The notes under the pieces: model-generated
Database searches by the model: none
What the model saw: the letters and a program-made list of their open reading frames with translations, nothing else
What the model was told of the DNA's origin: nothing
In this document: positions 16,602 to 24,678 of the stretch, one piece after another
How the letters are laid out: each line of letters begins with the position of its first letter
Position numbering within the stretch: the first letter of the stretch is position 1
Translations under genes and position numbers: made by a program
Assembly (NCBI GenBank): GCA_949948985.1
Contig: CATLIG010000011.1
Location: forward strand, 1-55,442
Length of the DNA stretch: 55,442 nt
Origin: an uncultured Clostridia bacterium
GTDB lineage: Bacteria > Bacillota > Clostridia > Lachnospirales > CAG-274
Direction: 5' to 3'

Positions 16602-17304
16602 CTACAGCGAAAAACAAAAAAAACAATAATAACCATTAACAAAACCTGATATATTCAAAAATTATTTTATTGTCTAAAAAATTTACATATACCTGTACTT
16701 ATAGACATATCATAGTAATCTGCTGAATTTTTAATTCCAACTATAGGAAATTCATTTATTAGACTTCTTTCGAAACTACGAAATTACATCAATCCAACAA
16801 AAAAATATTTTATTATATATTTTAGCGAAAGACGTTTTGTTCTTTAAACGCCTAAAGCATTAAGAAATATTGAATAAAATAGTTTTTCTTTTTTCCATCT
16901 ATTTTGGAATTGCTTTAAATAAATAATCTTTAATTATTTTTCAAAAATAATTGTTTAAAAATAAATTTACCCATATATTAATTTATCATTCATAATACAT
17001 TAAAAAATTATATATCCGTTTTTTTAATAATTTATATAAAAACCTTGCAAGATTTAGTATTAACCCCTTTTTAAAGTATTTACGGGTGTATACAGAGCCT
17101 AAAGGTTTTTAAAAATTGATTTTCATTCTAAAACTTATTTTCGCTAAATTAACGTCAATCAGTATAGACTCCGTCTATGTTTTTCTGACCCTATCCTGCG
17201 AAAAATAAACTTATCTCTCCCCCTTGTGCTTGTTTTCAAGCTTTTTAACTATACTATGGCTTGTTTTTAATCTGATGTTTTATTCCGTACTTTATTATAA
17301 CATC
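16602..17304. other. Repeat-filled intergenic region between rnc and acpP
   Basis: This 700-bp stretch has no supported gene. It holds a diverged family B copy (16602-16690), a family D end (TTAGACTTCTTTCGAAACTA, 16757-16777) and a family E copy (16785-16916). The rest (16920-17300) is A/T-rich, with an unassigned stretch around 17080-17230 (ACGGGTGTATACAGAGCC) that I do not recognise. Confidence 0.55.
16785..16916 (+). repeat. Family E repeat, copy E1
   Basis: The core TATTTTATTATATATTTTAG, then CGAAAGACGTTTTGTTCTTT and TAAGAAATATTGAATAAAAT, matches E2 near 19.0 kb nearly base for base. The right end (CCATCTATTTTGGAATTGCT) is the family E terminal repeat. The left end is poorly preserved. 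Confidence 0.65.
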
Positions 17305-17344
17305 ACAAAGGGGCATTAATATTAATTTAACGCCCCCTTGTGAT
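17305..17344 (-). terminator. Strong hairpin after acpP
   Basis: The arms ATCACAAGGGGGCGTTAA and TTAATGCCCCTTTGTGAT (minus strand) pair with one bulge. The stem is long and stable, but no T-run follows, so it may be a 3'-end stabiliser or an atypical terminator. Confidence 0.6.
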
Positions 17345-17364
17345 ATTACATAAAATTCAAAAAA

Positions 17365-17598
17365 TTATTTGCTTTGAGCCTTTTTAATGTATTCAACCGC
17401 GTCTCCTACAGTTTTAATATTTTCAGCATCGTCATTTTCAAACTCAATGTCAAAATTTTCTTCCAATTCAGAAATAATCTGGAATACATCTAAAGAATCC
17501 GCACCCAAATCATCTATAAAAGATGTTTCCATAGTAATTTCATCTTCAGAAATACTCATTTGTTCTGCAATAATCTCTTTAACTTTTTCAAATTCCAT
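17365..17598 (-). CDS. acpP: Acyl carrier protein
   Basis: A 77-residue acidic protein that carries growing acyl chains in fatty-acid synthesis. The phosphopantetheine attachment motif [12 protein letters not shown] is intact (serine in ADSLD). The helical surface and length are standard, and AcpS encoded nearby would modify it. The ATG at 17598 follows AAGGAG by eight bases. It lies 139 bases downstream of plsX, the usual partner. The substitution of Val-Phe for the usual Val-Glu after DSLD is minor. Confidence 0.95.
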   Translation of the reverse strand: MEFEKVKEIIAEQMSISEDEITMETSFIDDLGADSLDVFQIISELEENFDIEFENDDAENIKTVGDAVEYIKKAQSK

Positions 17599-17737
17599 TT
17601 TTTACACTCCTTAGAATAAAATTTTAGCCACAAGAAACAAAAAGTCAAAAGTAATAAAAACCCTTTCATTTTACTTATATTGGTTCTTGCCTTATATCTA
17701 TAATATACTAAATATTTAAACAATTTACAATAGTAAA

Positions 17738-18733
17738 TTATATTTTTTCCTGTATTTTATTAACAATATCACTTTCAATAAATTTAATACACTGATTAAT
17801 AGCTCCAACAATATCTTTTTCCTCAGAATTTCCGTGAGCCTTAACAACAAGTCCGCTCAGACCGATAAAAGGGGCGCCGCCGACTTTAGAATAGTCAAAA
17901 TATTTTTTTAGCCTTTTAAAAGCTCCTGCGGAAAGCATAGCGCCTATTTTGGATAAAAAACCGGCTAAAAGTTCTCTTTTTATAATTCTCATAATACTTT
18001 TAACAAAACCCTCGGCAAATTTCAAAACAACATTACCTACAAAAGCGTCGCACACCATAACATCTACTTCACCTAAAAATAAATCTCTTGCCTCAATATT
18101 TCCCACAAAATTAATATCCGCCTGTTCAAGAAGTTCATAAGTTTCTTTTGTAAGGGTATTTCCTTTTTCCTTTTCTGCTCCTATATTAATAAGACCTATT
18201 TTAGGATTTTCAATTCCCATAACATTCTCCATATAAACCGAACCCATTTTAGCGAATTGTACAAGATAAGACGGTTTTGCGTCGACATTAGCGCCGGCGT
18301 CTATCAGCAAAGAACTTTTTCCATTTTCCATGGGCATAAGCGTTCCAAGAGCGGGACGTTCAACCCCTTTTATCCTTTTTATAATTGTAACCGCGCCTGT
18401 AAGCAGTGCGCCTGTGTTTCCGGCGGAAATAAAGGCTGCCGCCTCACCAGATTTTACTAAATTAAGACCAATGACCATTGAAGAATTTTTTTTATTTTTA
18501 ATAGCGGAAGTAGGTACTTCGTCAGTAGCTATAATTTCATCAGCATTAATAACATTTATTTTTAATTTATCATACTCATACTTGTCTAACTCATTTTGAA
18601 CGTCATCTTCACGTCCAACAAGGATAATTTTAATATTTTTATGTTCTTTAGACGCTGAAACACACCCTTTAACAATTTCAAAAGGAGCATTATCACCGCC
18701 CATAGCGTCTACAGCAATAATAATATTACTCAT
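17738..18733 (-). CDS. plsX: PlsX, acyl-ACP:phosphate acyltransferase
   Basis: A 331-residue enzyme that makes acyl-phosphate from acyl-ACP at the start of phospholipid synthesis. Motifs are IIIAVDAMGGDNAP at the N-terminus, then SAGNTGALLTGA, LLIDAGANVDAKP, GLINIGAEKEKGN, VCDAFVGNVVLKFAEG and GAPFIGLSGLVVKAHG. The start at 18733 has GGAGG seven bases upstream. The longer frame to 18781 adds 16 unconserved residues. Order rpmF-plsX-acpP is conserved, but here a 727-bp repeat-filled gap separates rpmF from plsX. Confidence 0.95.
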   Translation of the reverse strand: MSNIIIAVDAMGGDNAPFEIVKGCVSASKEHKNIKIILVGREDDVQNELDKYEYDKLKINVINADEIIATDEVPTSAIKNKKNSSMVIGLNLVKSGEAAAFISAGNTGALLTGAVTIIKRIKGVERPALGTLMPMENGKSSLLIDAGANVDAKPSYLVQFAKMGSVYMENVMGIENPKIGLINIGAEKEKGNTLTKETYELLEQADINFVGNIEARDLFLGEVDVMVCDAFVGNVVLKFAEGFVKSIMRIIKRELLAGFLSKIGAMLSAGAFKRLKKYFDYSKVGGAPFIGLSGLVVKAHGNSEEKDIVGAINQCIKFIESDIVNKIQEKI

Positions 18734-18840
18734 AAAAGACCTCCACGTGCCAAAAACACTTGTAAAACAATTACGGAGCATCTATAGCAAAACGATAAAA
18801 TAATGCCGCAACAAACTTCAATAAAACTCGTCATACTAAA

Positions 18841-18946
18841 TTATAGCAATTCGCAAAATTTTTAGTGCAAAAACAATAAAAGAATTTTTTGATATATCAG
18901 GTTTTATTAAATATTATCTGTTTATTTCTTTATTGTTTCACTATAG
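18841..18946 (+). repeat. Family B repeat, intact copy B3 (about 105 bp)
   Basis: Among the best preserved family B copies. The left end is TTATAGCAATTCGCAAAATT, followed by ACAATAAAAGAATT, the centre TTGATATATCAGG, and the right arm TTCTTTATTGTTTCACTATAG. The ends are inverted repeats and the central TGATATATCA is itself palindromic. A half copy (18783-18840) adjoins it on the left. Confidence 0.7.
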
Positions 18947-18968
18947 TTATTTTTACTATTTCCACCCG

Positions 18969-19099
18969 CAGCAATTCCTGTAAAAAAAATATTTTATTAT
19001 ATATTTTAGCGAAAGGCGTTTTGTTCTTTAAACACCTGGTTAAGAAATATTGAATAAAATAATTTTTCTTTTCTCCATCTATTCTGTAATTACTGTAAA
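18969..19099 (+). repeat. Family E repeat, copy E2
   Basis: Left end AGCAATTCCTGTAAAAAAAA, core TATTTTATTATATATTTTAG and CGAAAGGCGTTTTGTTCTTT, right end CCATCTATTCTGTAATTACT. Its core matches E1 at nearly every base and E3 in inverse orientation. Downstream to 19460 there is a degraded family B remnant (about 19245-19335) and otherwise nothing recognisable. Confidence 0.65.
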
Positions 19100-19460
19100 A
19101 TATTTTGTCCTTCCAAAGTTTTTGTGAAATCGCTATAATTACTATGTACTCCGCCGGGAAAACGCTTTTTGATTAAAACAAAAAATGGCACGAAAATAAA
19201 TCTTTTTTACGAAATTACTTTTTGTACCGACACAGTAATCCAAAAATTTTTCAAATCAAAACAAATGATTAAATACATCAAGTTTTATGAAAATATGCCG
19301 TATTATTTCATTGTTTTGCAGTATATAAGCTTTTTCCCCGATATTTAAATTTCATTTTATTTTATTTTAAACTTATAATATACAACCTTGTGTATTAAGT
19401 ATTAAAAACAAAAGGCAACTCATGATTGTACACATAAGCCGCCCTATAGTCATATAGACA

Positions 19461-19643
19461 TTAGTCTACATTCAAAACCGTTCTTCTATTATAATTGCCG
19501 CAGGCTCTGCAAGCTCTGTGAGGTCTCATCAGTTCACCGCATTTACTGCACGCAACCAAAGTAGGAGTTGCAATTTTCCAACTTTGAGCCTTTCTTTTAT
19601 CTCTTTTAGATTTAGACATTTTACCTTTAGGACAAATAGACAT
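19461..19643 (-). CDS. rpmF: Ribosomal protein L32
   Basis: A 60-residue bL32 with the conserved N-terminus [19 protein letters not shown] and a zinc ribbon of four cysteines (CSKCG and CRACG), the zinc-binding form of this protein. I place the start at the ATG at 19643, which gives the usual MSICPKG. An ATG six bases upstream (19649) lies only four bases from AGGAGG. It overlaps or adjoins the DUF177 gene immediately upstream, the standard DUF177-rpmF pair. Confidence 0.95.
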   Translation of the reverse strand: MSICPKGKMSKSKRDKRKAQSWKIATPTLVACSKCGELMRPHRACRACGNYNRRTVLNVD

Positions 19644-19648
19644 TATCA

Positions 19649-20155
19649 TTACACCTCCTCTTCATTTTCCTCAAAAAGAGCTTTCAATTTTTCAAAATTC
19701 GGATTAATGTAAGAGTTTCCACAGCCGCAGTCCCCATCGTTAAAATTATGTCCGCAAATACCGCAAAGACCCTTACATTCATCGGAACAAACAAATCTCA
19801 TAGGAATATTAAGTATAATATTACTCAATACCGCCGGTTCAAGATTAACAGTCTTTTCTGAAAAAGTCCAACAATCAGTTTCATCATTGTCAGTTTCGTC
19901 AGACCTTATAAAAATTTCATCAGCATTACAATTCAATTCAATATCAAAAGGTTTAAGACATAAATCGCAGTTCACATTAAACTTTGCGCATATATTACCT
20001 GTAAAACGAAACTTTCCGCCGCTGTTTAAAATTTCTCCGTAAACATTTACGTAAGCCTCGCCGTTTACATTATAATCTTCAGGTATTGAAATATTTTTTT
20101 TAAATGAAACTTTTTTTATTTCACCATCGGCAAAATTATTGATATCAATAATCAT
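19649..20155 (-). CDS. DUF177 / YceD-family protein
   Basis: A 168-residue protein of the YceD (DUF177) family, typically encoded just before rpmF. Two cysteine pairs are present: CDLCLKPF in the middle and the C-terminal [17 protein letters not shown] with CGCG. Family members have been linked to 23S rRNA or ribosome biogenesis, with no settled biochemical role. The ATG at 20155 follows AGGAG by eight bases. It forms a two-gene unit with rpmF and is 60 bases downstream of ackA, so transcription may come through from acetate metabolism genes. Confidence 0.9.
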   Translation of the reverse strand: MIIDINNFADGEIKKVSFKKNISIPEDYNVNGEAYVNVYGEILNSGGKFRFTGNICAKFNVNCDLCLKPFDIELNCNADEIFIRSDETDNDETDCWTFSEKTVNLEPAVLSNIILNIPMRFVCSDECKGLCGICGHNFNDGDCGCGNSYINPNFEKLKALFEENEEEV

Positions 20156-20215
20156 AAAAACACTCCTGTTCCGTCCGAACAATCAGTCCATTGATGATTA
20201 TATCATTATTATATA

Positions 20216-21415
20216 TTACTTGTCAAGAAGTTCTTTTGTATCCTGAGCAATCATTAACTCCTCATTTGTAGGAATTACAAATACACGTATTTTTGAATTT
20301 GGAGATGAAATATCAATTTCCTCTCCTCGTTTGCTGTTTTTCTCCTCGTCAATTTCAACACCAAGACATTTTAATTGCTCACAGATAGCCGCTCTGCTTG
20401 TTTTGCTGTTTTCACCAAGCCCCGCTGTAAATACAATAGCATCAGCTCCGCCTAAAGCTATAAAATATTCGCCTATATATTTGGCTACTTTATAATGGAA
20501 CATATCAAGAGCAAGCTTAGCCCTTTCATTTCCCTCATTAGCCGCGGTCTCAATATCTCTGAAATCGCTTGAAACGCCTGAAATACCATATACACCTGAT
20601 TCTTTATTCATAATTTGATCAATAGCGTGAGCAGGGAGTTTTTCTTTTTTCATAAGGTAGAAAACAACAGCCAAATCAATATCACCACATCTTGTACCCA
20701 TAAAAAGACCTTCAAGAGGAGTAAGACCCATACTTGTATCAATACCTTTTCCATCTTTAACCGCAGCCACACTTGAGCCGTTGCCAAGATGACAAGTAAT
20801 GATTTTAGATTCCTTTTTTCCTCCAAGCATATCTATAGCCCTCATAGAAACATATTTATGGCTTGTACCATGAAAACCATATTTTCTGATATCATCTTTT
20901 TCGTAATACTCATAAGGAAGAGCATACATAAAAGCTTTCTGAGGCATTGAATGATGGAAAGCCGTATCAAATACAGTAATCTGAGGAACTCCCGGCATAA
21001 GCTTTTCGCAGGCCTCAATTCCCATAAGATTAGCGGGATTATGCAAAGGAGCGAGGTCAAAGCATTTTTTAATAGCATCTTTGACTTCTTCTGTCACAAT
21101 ACAAGAATCGCTGAAATATTTGCCTCCATGAACAATTCTGTGACCTACTCCGTTTATTTGACTTAAATCGGAAATAACGCCGCATTCAGGGTCAATAAGT
21201 TTGTCCATAACAAGTTTAATAGCCTCGCTGTGGTCAGCTAAAGGCTGTTCAAACACAAATTTGTCCTTTCCCTCAGGAGTATGCTGAAGATTAGAGCCTT
21301 CCATACCAATTCTTTCAACAAGACCTTTAGCAAGTACTACTCCTGTTTTTTCATCCATATTATACAACTGATATTTTAAAGATGAACTTCCGCAATTTAT
21401 AACTAAAATTTTCAT
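20216..21415 (-). CDS. ackA: Acetate kinase
   Basis: A 399-residue enzyme interconverting acetyl phosphate plus ADP with acetate plus ATP, the ATP-yielding step of acetate fermentation. Motifs are [13 protein letters not shown] at the N-terminus, [32 protein letters not shown] and [10 protein letters not shown] near the C-terminus. The start MKILVINCG at 21415 has AGGAG upstream. The frame extends to 21463 without family support. It lies downstream of pta, with a family G repeat in between, so co-transcription would have to cross that repeat. Confidence 0.96.
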   Translation of the reverse strand: MKILVINCGSSSLKYQLYNMDEKTGVVLAKGLVERIGMEGSNLQHTPEGKDKFVFEQPLADHSEAIKLVMDKLIDPECGVISDLSQINGVGHRIVHGGKYFSDSCIVTEEVKDAIKKCFDLAPLHNPANLMGIEACEKLMPGVPQITVFDTAFHHSMPQKAFMYALPYEYYEKDDIRKYGFHGTSHKYVSMRAIDMLGGKKESKIITCHLGNGSSVAAVKDGKGIDTSMGLTPLEGLFMGTRCGDIDLAVVFYLMKKEKLPAHAIDQIMNKESGVYGISGVSSDFRDIETAANEGNERAKLALDMFHYKVAKYIGEYFIALGGADAIVFTAGLGENSKTSRAAICEQLKCLGVEIDEEKNSKRGEEIDISSPNSKIRVFVIPTNEELMIAQDTKELLDK

Positions 21416-21477
21416 TATCCTTCTCCTTTTCTGAATAGTATACATAACTTTATGCCAAATCAATTAATTTTTGTAAA

Positions 21478-21745
21478 ACCGCGGGACGCTGTTCCACACT
21501 CTGCAAGAAACGTTGTCCCTTGACCCCAAACACAAAGCATTTGTTTTGCTGTTTATAATTTAAATTGTCAGCAATTTTGATTTTGTGTTTTTTTAGTTTT
21601 TCAAAATTAAAAATACGATTAAATTTAACCCTTACCCTTTTTTTCATATTTATAATTTTAAAGTTTTTTGCTCCGCTTTTTTATAAAAACAGTTGAGTGT
21701 GAGCATCGCCCATAGTTTTATCCTTAATTTTACGACGTTTCAAAG
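21478..21745 (+). repeat. Family G repeat, copy G2, between pta and ackA
   Basis: Shares long blocks with G1: AAAGCATTTGTTTTGCT, ATAATTTAAATTGTCAGCAA, TTTTTCAAAATTAAAA, CGATTAAATTTAA, TTAAAGTTTTTTGCTCC and GTTTTATCCTTAA. It is inserted between two genes that usually form one operon. A frame of 65 codons across it is not supported. Confidence 0.7.
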
Positions 21746-21760
21746 TTTTTCAGAATTTTA

Positions 21761-22762
21761 TCATTTGCCTGCAAGCTGTGACTGAACAGCCGTTATAGCG
21801 ACAACGCCCACTATATCTTCCGCTACGCAGCCTCTTGACAAATCGTTTACAGGCTTTGCGATACCTTGTGTAATAGGGCCGTAAGCTTCCGCTTTCGCAA
21901 GTCTTTGAACAAGTTTGTAACCGATATTTCCCGCGTCAAGGTCAGGGAAAACAAGTACGTTTGCTTTTCCTGCCACCTCGCTGCCGGGAGCTTTAAGTTC
22001 TCCTACACTCTTAATAATAGCGGCATCAAGCTGGAACTCACCGTCAAGTTTAAGTCCGGGATTTTCTTCTTTAGCTATTTTAGTAGCCTCAACAACTTTA
22101 GTTACATCATCATGCTTAGCGCTGCCTTTTGTAGAATGTGAAAGCATAGCCACAATAGGTTCTTCCCCAACAAGCATTTCAAATGATTTAGCTGAACTCT
22201 GAGCAATAGCGGCAAGTTTTTCAGGAGTAGGATTTTGTTCAAGTCCGCAGTCTGCGAACACAAAAGTACCGTTTGCGCCCAAATCACAGTCAGGTACAAT
22301 CATAACAAAAAACGCGGAAACAATTTTTGTTCCTGGAGCTGTTTTAAGGATTTGCAGACAAGGACGAAGCACATTTGCCGTAGCGTTAATAGCTCCCGCA
22401 ACCATACCATCTGCATACTCGCATTTTACAAGGAGAACTCCAAAATATAAAGGATCTTTAAGTAAAGTTTCTTTTGCTTTTTCAGGTGTAATGCCTTTTG
22501 CTCCTCTAAGCTCTACAAATTTGTCAACAAGCTTGTCAAAATTCTCATAATTAGCGGGGTCAATAAAAACAGCTTTTGAAATATCCGCTCCGTCCGCTTT
22601 TTTAATTATCTCGTCTTTGTTTCCCACAAGTATAACATTTGCGATACCCTCGGCTAAAATAATCTCGGCTGCGTCTAAAGTTCTTTTTTCAAAAGATTCA
22701 GGTAAAACAATTGTTTTTTTGTCAGCTTTTGCCTTTGCTTTAATAGTTTCTAAAAAATTCAA
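21761..22762 (-). CDS. pta: Phosphate acetyltransferase
   Basis: A 333-residue Pta that makes acetyl phosphate from acetyl-CoA and phosphate, supplying AckA. It is the short form lacking the regulatory N-terminal domains. Motifs are KTIVLPESFEKRTLDAAE, YADGMVAGAINATANVLRP, PDCDLGANGTFVFADCG, MLSHSTKGSAKHDDV and DGEFQLDAAI. The start codon is TTG at 22762 (residues MNFLETIKAK), preceded by AAAGGGGA. Immediately upstream lies a diverged family B element (22796-22885). Confidence 0.96.
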   Translation of the reverse strand: MNFLETIKAKAKADKKTIVLPESFEKRTLDAAEIILAEGIANVILVGNKDEIIKKADGADISKAVFIDPANYENFDKLVDKFVELRGAKGITPEKAKETLLKDPLYFGVLLVKCEYADGMVAGAINATANVLRPCLQILKTAPGTKIVSAFFVMIVPDCDLGANGTFVFADCGLEQNPTPEKLAAIAQSSAKSFEMLVGEEPIVAMLSHSTKGSAKHDDVTKVVEATKIAKEENPGLKLDGEFQLDAAIIKSVGELKAPGSEVAGKANVLVFPDLDAGNIGYKLVQRLAKAEAYGPITQGIAKPVNDLSRGCVAEDIVGVVAITAVQSQLAGK

Positions 22763-22795
22763 AATAAAAATCCCCTTTCATTTTTTAAATTTATT

Positions 22796-22885
22796 TATGG
22801 CAAAACAATAAAATAATAAAAATTCCGTTTGAAGACTTAAAATTATTTTATTGTTCTAAAAGCGTTAATTTTATTATTACTGTAA
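22796..22885 (+). repeat. Family B repeat, diverged copy upstream of pta
   Basis: Begins TATGGCAAAACAATAAAATA and has the inverted counterpart AAAATTATTTTATTGTTC. The middle differs from the consensus. It occupies the pta leader region. Confidence 0.4.
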
Positions 22886-22907
22886 AACAGTTATATTTTA
22901 GAGTTTG

Positions 22908-23038
22908 CCTGAAAACCATTAAAATATCCAAAAATCAGCGAAAATAAAATCATCGCACTTCAGGATGATTTCATTTTTATAGATTTTTGTATGTATTTTA
23001 GTTTTCAGACAGACTTTTTTAAAATTTCAGACAAACTC
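22908..23038. repeat. Family F near-palindrome between cheB and pta
   Basis: A 130-bp imperfect palindrome. Left arm: TGCCTGAAAACCATTAAAAT, CCAAAAATCAGCGAAAAT, AAAATCATC. Right arm: GATGATTTCATTTTTATAG, ATTTTTGTATGTATTTTAG, TTTTCAGACAGA. The loop is about nine bases (GCACTTCAG). A related half (ATTTTATTTTCGCTGGTTTTTTGATGTATTTTA region) occurs near 49.7 kb. It could also serve as the cheB transcription end. Confidence 0.6.
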
Positions 23039-23082
23039 CTAATAATTGAAACCCACTGCCTATAAATTTTCTTTATGTTTTA

Positions 23083-24084
23083 TTATATAAGTTTCAAAAT
23101 ACTTTTTGCGATATTTGAAAGAGCAACCTGCTGCTCGACAGCGCCAAGTTCATAAGCAACTCTTGGCATACCATACACAACACAGCTTTGTTCGTCCTGC
23201 CCTATTGTTCTGGCGCCTTTATCACGCATTTTAAGCATACCTTTCGCACCATCTCCGCCCATTCCGGTTAATATAACGCCAATAGCTTTATCTCCGATAG
23301 TTTCAGCAATTGACTCAAATAACACGTCAACTGATGGAATATGACCGTTTACTCTTTCTCCCTTAAAACATTCAACATAATAACCGTCATATTTTTTTAC
23401 AACTCTCATCTGATAGTCCCCAGGAGCGATAAGTACAAGACCGGGTTTTAGTTTATCTCCGTCTTTGGCCTCCCAAACTGTCATTTCACAAATATCATTA
23501 AGCCTGTCGGCATACATTTTTGTAAATACCGCCGGCATATGCTGAACAATAAGCACAGGAGGTATTTCCTCCGGTAGATTTTTAAGTATCTCAACAATAG
23601 CTTCCGTTCCGCCCGTAGAAGAACCTATAGCGATAATTTTATCTGAGCGGACAGAAATTTCTTTTTTGACCTCTCGGTTAATCATAATGCTTTTAACATT
23701 TACAGCATCTTTAATTTTATGCTTAAAGCTGTTTATAAACATCTTTTCGCCCATTTCACTTTCGTCCCAGCTTTTTATGACTATGGACAAAGCTCCCTTG
23801 CGCATCATTTCAAAACCGTTGTTAGCGTTTTCGCACACTCCGACAAAGCCGACATTCTTTGATTTAAGGTGCTTTATAATAGAATCGATTTGTTCATTCG
23901 AAATAAAATAATTATGAAGCACAAAAATAATATCCGACTTAATATTTCGGCTGGAAAGCATTTCACTAACAGAAGAAAACGAATCTATTAAGTTAATTGA
24001 ATCATCAGAAAAATTCTTTTTCATCATAGATGTAAAAGAATATGATTCCGAATATAAAACTATATCAATATTATCTGCACTCAT
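23083..24084 (-). CDS. cheB: CheB-type chemoreceptor methylesterase with degenerate receiver domain
   Basis: A 333-residue protein. The C-terminal methylesterase domain (about 148-333) has the whole catalytic triad: GSSTGG with Ser156, QHMP with His182, and GMGGDG with Asp278. It removes methyl groups (or amides) from receptor glutamates. The N-terminal receiver-like domain (1-125) has lost the acidic pocket (IVLYSES instead of a DD pair) and the phosphoacceptor position reads FVLHN, so normal CheA phosphorylation looks impossible. Start at the ATG at 24084 after GGAG. The longer frame to 24180 has a hydrophobic lead-in but no ribosome-binding site. It is the last gene of the cheA-cheW-cheB operon. 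Confidence 0.88.
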   Translation of the reverse strand: MSADNIDIVLYSESYSFTSMMKKNFSDDSINLIDSFSSVSEMLSSRNIKSDIIFVLHNYFISNEQIDSIIKHLKSKNVGFVGVCENANNGFEMMRKGALSIVIKSWDESEMGEKMFINSFKHKIKDAVNVKSIMINREVKKEISVRSDKIIAIGSSTGGTEAIVEILKNLPEEIPPVLIVQHMPAVFTKMYADRLNDICEMTVWEAKDGDKLKPGLVLIAPGDYQMRVVKKYDGYYVECFKGERVNGHIPSVDVLFESIAETIGDKAIGVILTGMGGDGAKGMLKMRDKGARTIGQDEQSCVVYGMPRVAYELGAVEQQVALSNIAKSILKLI

Positions 24085-24184
24085 AAGCAATCTCCATACC
24101 AAAAGCCACACAGAAATTCTTAAAAAATTAAAACATACAATTAAAGGAAAGACTTCCATAAGTGTGGCTTTATTATTCAACTAT

Positions 24185-24661
24185 TTAATCCAAAAATAAA
24201 AATTTATCCACATCAAGAAGAAGCTGAACATCCGCGTCAACCTTACCAATGCTCTTAATAAATTTATTCTGATATTTAAGCTTCGCATTAGGAGGAAGAG
24301 AAACGCTTTCCTCCGGAATGTACATAACTTCATTTACGGTATCAACAATTACGCCGACCTTATAATTCTCGTATTCAATAACAATTATGCAAGTAAGCGA
24401 ATCATATTCTTTTTCAGGCTTTCTGAATCTGAGTCTTGCATCTATAACCGGAATTATAGAGCCTCTCAGGTTAATAACACCTTTAAGAAAATCGGGAGTT
24501 TCCGGAACCCATGTTATAGCGCAGATTGTAATAATCTCAATAACATGTGAAATATCAATACCATATTTCTCGCTGTCAATCTCAAAAGTAAGATATTTAT
24601 CCTTTGTAGTATCTTCTTCCAGTACAAGGTCCATATCGACCTGCTCATTTTCCATAGACAT
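24185..24661 (-). CDS. cheW: CheW coupling protein
   Basis: A 158-residue protein that links chemoreceptors to CheA in the signalling array. A single CheW/SH3-like domain is visible: YLTFEIDSEKYGIDISHVIEI, then FLKGVINLRGSIIPVIDARLR (the typical receptor-contact segment) and VGVIVDTVNEVMYIPEES. The N-terminus is acidic (about 18 residues). ATG at 24661 after GGGAG. It lies 17 bases downstream of cheA and 100 bases upstream of cheB, in one transcription unit. Confidence 0.94.
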   Translation of the reverse strand: MSMENEQVDMDLVLEEDTTKDKYLTFEIDSEKYGIDISHVIEIITICAITWVPETPDFLKGVINLRGSIIPVIDARLRFRKPEKEYDSLTCIIVIEYENYKVGVIVDTVNEVMYIPEESVSLPPNAKLKYQNKFIKSIGKVDADVQLLLDVDKFLFLD

Positions 24662-24678
24662 ATTTTCTCCCGCCTTTC

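Noticed and set aside
21450-21647. 65-codon frame between pta and ackA
   Set aside because: It is read across family G repeat sequence shared with 5.4 kb, so it is not a gene.
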